Of a stretch of DNA of 64,000 nucleotides, positions 62,201 through 64,000 are shown piece after piece. Each line of letters starts with the position of its first letter. The first letter of the stretch is position 1. The DNA is from Platycnemis pennipes (taxonomy: Eukaryota; Arthropoda; Insecta; Odonata; Platycnemididae): NCBI GenBank assembly GCA_933228895.1, contig OW121857.1, positions 72,969,672 to 73,033,671 of the forward strand, read 5' to 3'. The notes below the pieces were generated by a model, which saw nothing but the letters and a program-made list of their open reading frames with translations, did not search any database and was not told where the DNA came from. The position numbers were made by a program, and so were the translations under genes.

Positions 62201-63334
62201 TCCGTCCACCACTGCCAAGTTTTTTTTTTAACTAACTCAAGAAGGGCCCAAAGTGGATCATAATGTACGCTATTAAACCATTTAAGCAGCTTCGGGATGT
62301 GAGTAAATGATGCATGGCTTGGATCCTGGATAAAAGCGATGTTGACTGTGGAAGGAAGAGCGCGATGATATTTACATAGTATCTTCCGCCTTAAAATGTG
62401 AGGATTTGTTTTTTAACGGTCATTAGAAGGGGGATAAGGCCGATTTATCGCCACTAGCGATTTTAATGGCGTTATTTATCTCAGATCAAGTACCCTTGAG
62501 TGGCGGTTTTTTTTGTCGGCGAGCAGAGTTTATTGGCTTGGAGGCATTCCGAGAAGCATTGATGATTCGCATTTGCGTACTGCCTCGCCTATTAAAAGTA
62601 ATGGAATTTCCCGCACGTATTGAAAGCACTGTCTTGCCCACCTACGCGTCTCGCGAGTGGAATAATAAGGGCCGCACTGGTCGTGGATTGTTTCCAACCA
62701 GACTGGTGGTTTCCTCATTTCAATCCGCGAGTCTCTCTTCCGTGACACTATCCAGTGATCAATTTATGTGGCGTGATAAAAGTGAACACGAGGCGGAGTA
62801 AATTTTTTGCATACATTTTGTGCACTTCTTTTTCGATTTTAAATTCCTGTTTACATTGTCGAATTTTATGATGATAGGCTGAGATATTGACTCCTCCTGC
62901 TTAGCCTTTCACTACTTTAAGGGTAGCAAGAGGCCAACCGAAACCTTTCAGTGTGTAAATCAGTGCCTGGATTACTTTATTTATTGTAGTATGTAAATTG
63001 TTTAATTTTTATGGTGGACACGGGTTTTTGTGCTTTCTTTAACCCTCAACGCCTTAATTTATTTTCAAGTGAAATGGATAAATATCCTTCAATTTTCTTG
63101 ACTCAAAATTACTGCTAAAATTTAGTTAATTTTTTCTTTAATATTTGATGAAGAAACTTGTATGTGAATAAATTTCTCTTTGTTTGTCTGACTTGATGTC
63201 GGTTGTCGATAAAAGGCTGTAATAACTCTGAATTTTCCGAGCTTCTTTGGTGCATTAGTTGTTTACAGTGTGATCATTAGTTTTGTCATGTACGATGATT
63301 GATTATTCGTCAGTAATGTTTATCCTATATTAAG

Positions 63335-63386
63335 TCACCCCCTGCCTTACACTCATCACGTGAATTGCAGGGTACAATGTAGATAT
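63335..63386 (+). mobile_element. LINE tail repeat, copy F (short)
   Basis: TCACCCCCTGCCTTACACTC, then GAATTGCAGGGTA and AATGTAGATATGG match the tail core. About 50 bp remain. Confidence 0.6.
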
Positions 63387-64000
63387 GGTAAGAATAAAAT
63401 CCTCTCGCAACTAGGCTAAATTTAGTTGTACGCTAGCCAAAAATATTGCGTTTGCAGTCGATTGACTCATCACCATATGAAAGCCCTCTATAGTGGTTTT
63501 TCAGCACGCGGTAAGCCTTTGCGGTCGATCCTTAAAGTCCGTTAACGAGACGTTTTAATACTTGCATTCATTTCCCAGTGCGGTGATGCGGGATTTTTTT
63601 TCATTTAATCTCCAATGCTAACTCGAAAAACTGATGAAAGGTCCCGCCATAGGCTTGAAAGAAGCGCCTCTTTGTCGTTTTGCATAGGTACGAGGCGGAA
63701 AGATGTTTTTTCTTTCCAGTTGCGGCTTGACTGAGTGTTCGCGGCCAGGGATTCCACCGCACCACCACCCCCTTTTTCCACTTCCCCCCCCCCTAGCTCC
63801 TCACACCCACGCAGACGTTTTATAAAGCAATGTCGCCCCTCCCCACATAGCCCCCTTGCTTGAAGGGAACTCATTTTATCCGCCGCGGCTCGTGCGGCGT
63901 TGTAACACATACGGAACGTCTTTCGGGGATGCGGTCAATTTGGCTGCGAGATCCCCTGACCCCGTTAGCCATAAATATGCCGCGAGGGAGGGAGGATGTA

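Larger units (their letters stand above)
58727..64000 (+). other. downstream intron of the homothorax-like gene (start only)
   Basis: No further exon is recognisable from here to the window end. The stretch contains a foldback element (58935-59092), a SINE-like copy (59150-59235), AATAAA hexamers at 59054-59059 and 59453-59458, a C/T-rich block at 61300-61930, and a LINE tail at 63335-63386. The exon's orientation implies left-to-right transcription across the window. Confidence 0.55.

Noticed and set aside
1..64000. CRISPR arrays, bacterial operons, viral genes, or other exons of the homothorax-like gene
   Set aside because: No regularly spaced repeats, no ribosome-binding-site-led genes, no viral protein similarity, and no HM-domain or homeodomain motifs were recognised. 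Very short exons could still be missed.

Overview
The window is animal nuclear DNA, almost certainly from an arthropod and most likely an insect with a large, repeat-rich genome. It has no operons, no compact genes and no bacterial-type signals. Reading frames are short and broken. The repeats are arthropod-type non-LTR retrotransposon 3' ends, tRNA-derived SINE-like copies, foldback elements and a short hAT element. I could not fix the order or species.

One protein-coding exon is well supported: 58585-58726 (+), flanked by a strong acceptor and a usable donor. Its 47 codons carry an S/P/G/Q-rich linker with SGGTPGPLSQQ and end in DNNSEAG. The spacing of these motifs matches the linker between the Meis (HM) domain and the TALE homeodomain in Homothorax/MEIS proteins. 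The simplest reading is that the window lies inside homothorax, with more than 58 kb of upstream intron and more than 5 kb of downstream intron. A TAG stop lies at 58729-58731, so a transcript retaining the downstream intron would encode a protein without the homeodomain.

Layout: 1-3000 is a mix of GC-rich islands and AT-rich spacer with a SINE-like copy near 1600. A broken LINE end lies at 3089-3420 (-). 3.4-8.6 kb holds G-rich tracts and ends at a perfect 18-bp hairpin. 8.7-20.7 kb is spacer with a LINE tail carrying a 5' inversion (12.3 kb), a possible regulatory island with quadruplex motifs (16.3-16.6 kb), a 13-bp tandem repeat and tRNA-like sequences. 20.7-28 kb holds a 119-bp tandem duplication, a second broken LINE end (23.6 kb), and a non-autonomous hAT element inserted in a LINE tail (25.9-26.6 kb). 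28-45.5 kb holds further SINE-like copies, a foldback element (34.9 kb), a longer LINE end joined to its 3' tail (36.9-37.4 kb), a CpG-dense patch (40.6 kb), a G-run cluster (42 kb) and a 0.3-0.46 kb direct duplication (44.4/45.1 kb). 45.5-58.5 kb is mostly spacer with a third broken LINE end (50 kb) and two more LINE tails. The homothorax exon is followed within about 210 bp by a nested foldback element.

I found no convincing new gene system. The most informative signals are the exon with its intron-retention stop, the nested transposon with a matching empty site elsewhere in the window, and the link between a LINE reading frame and the short tail repeat scattered through the window.
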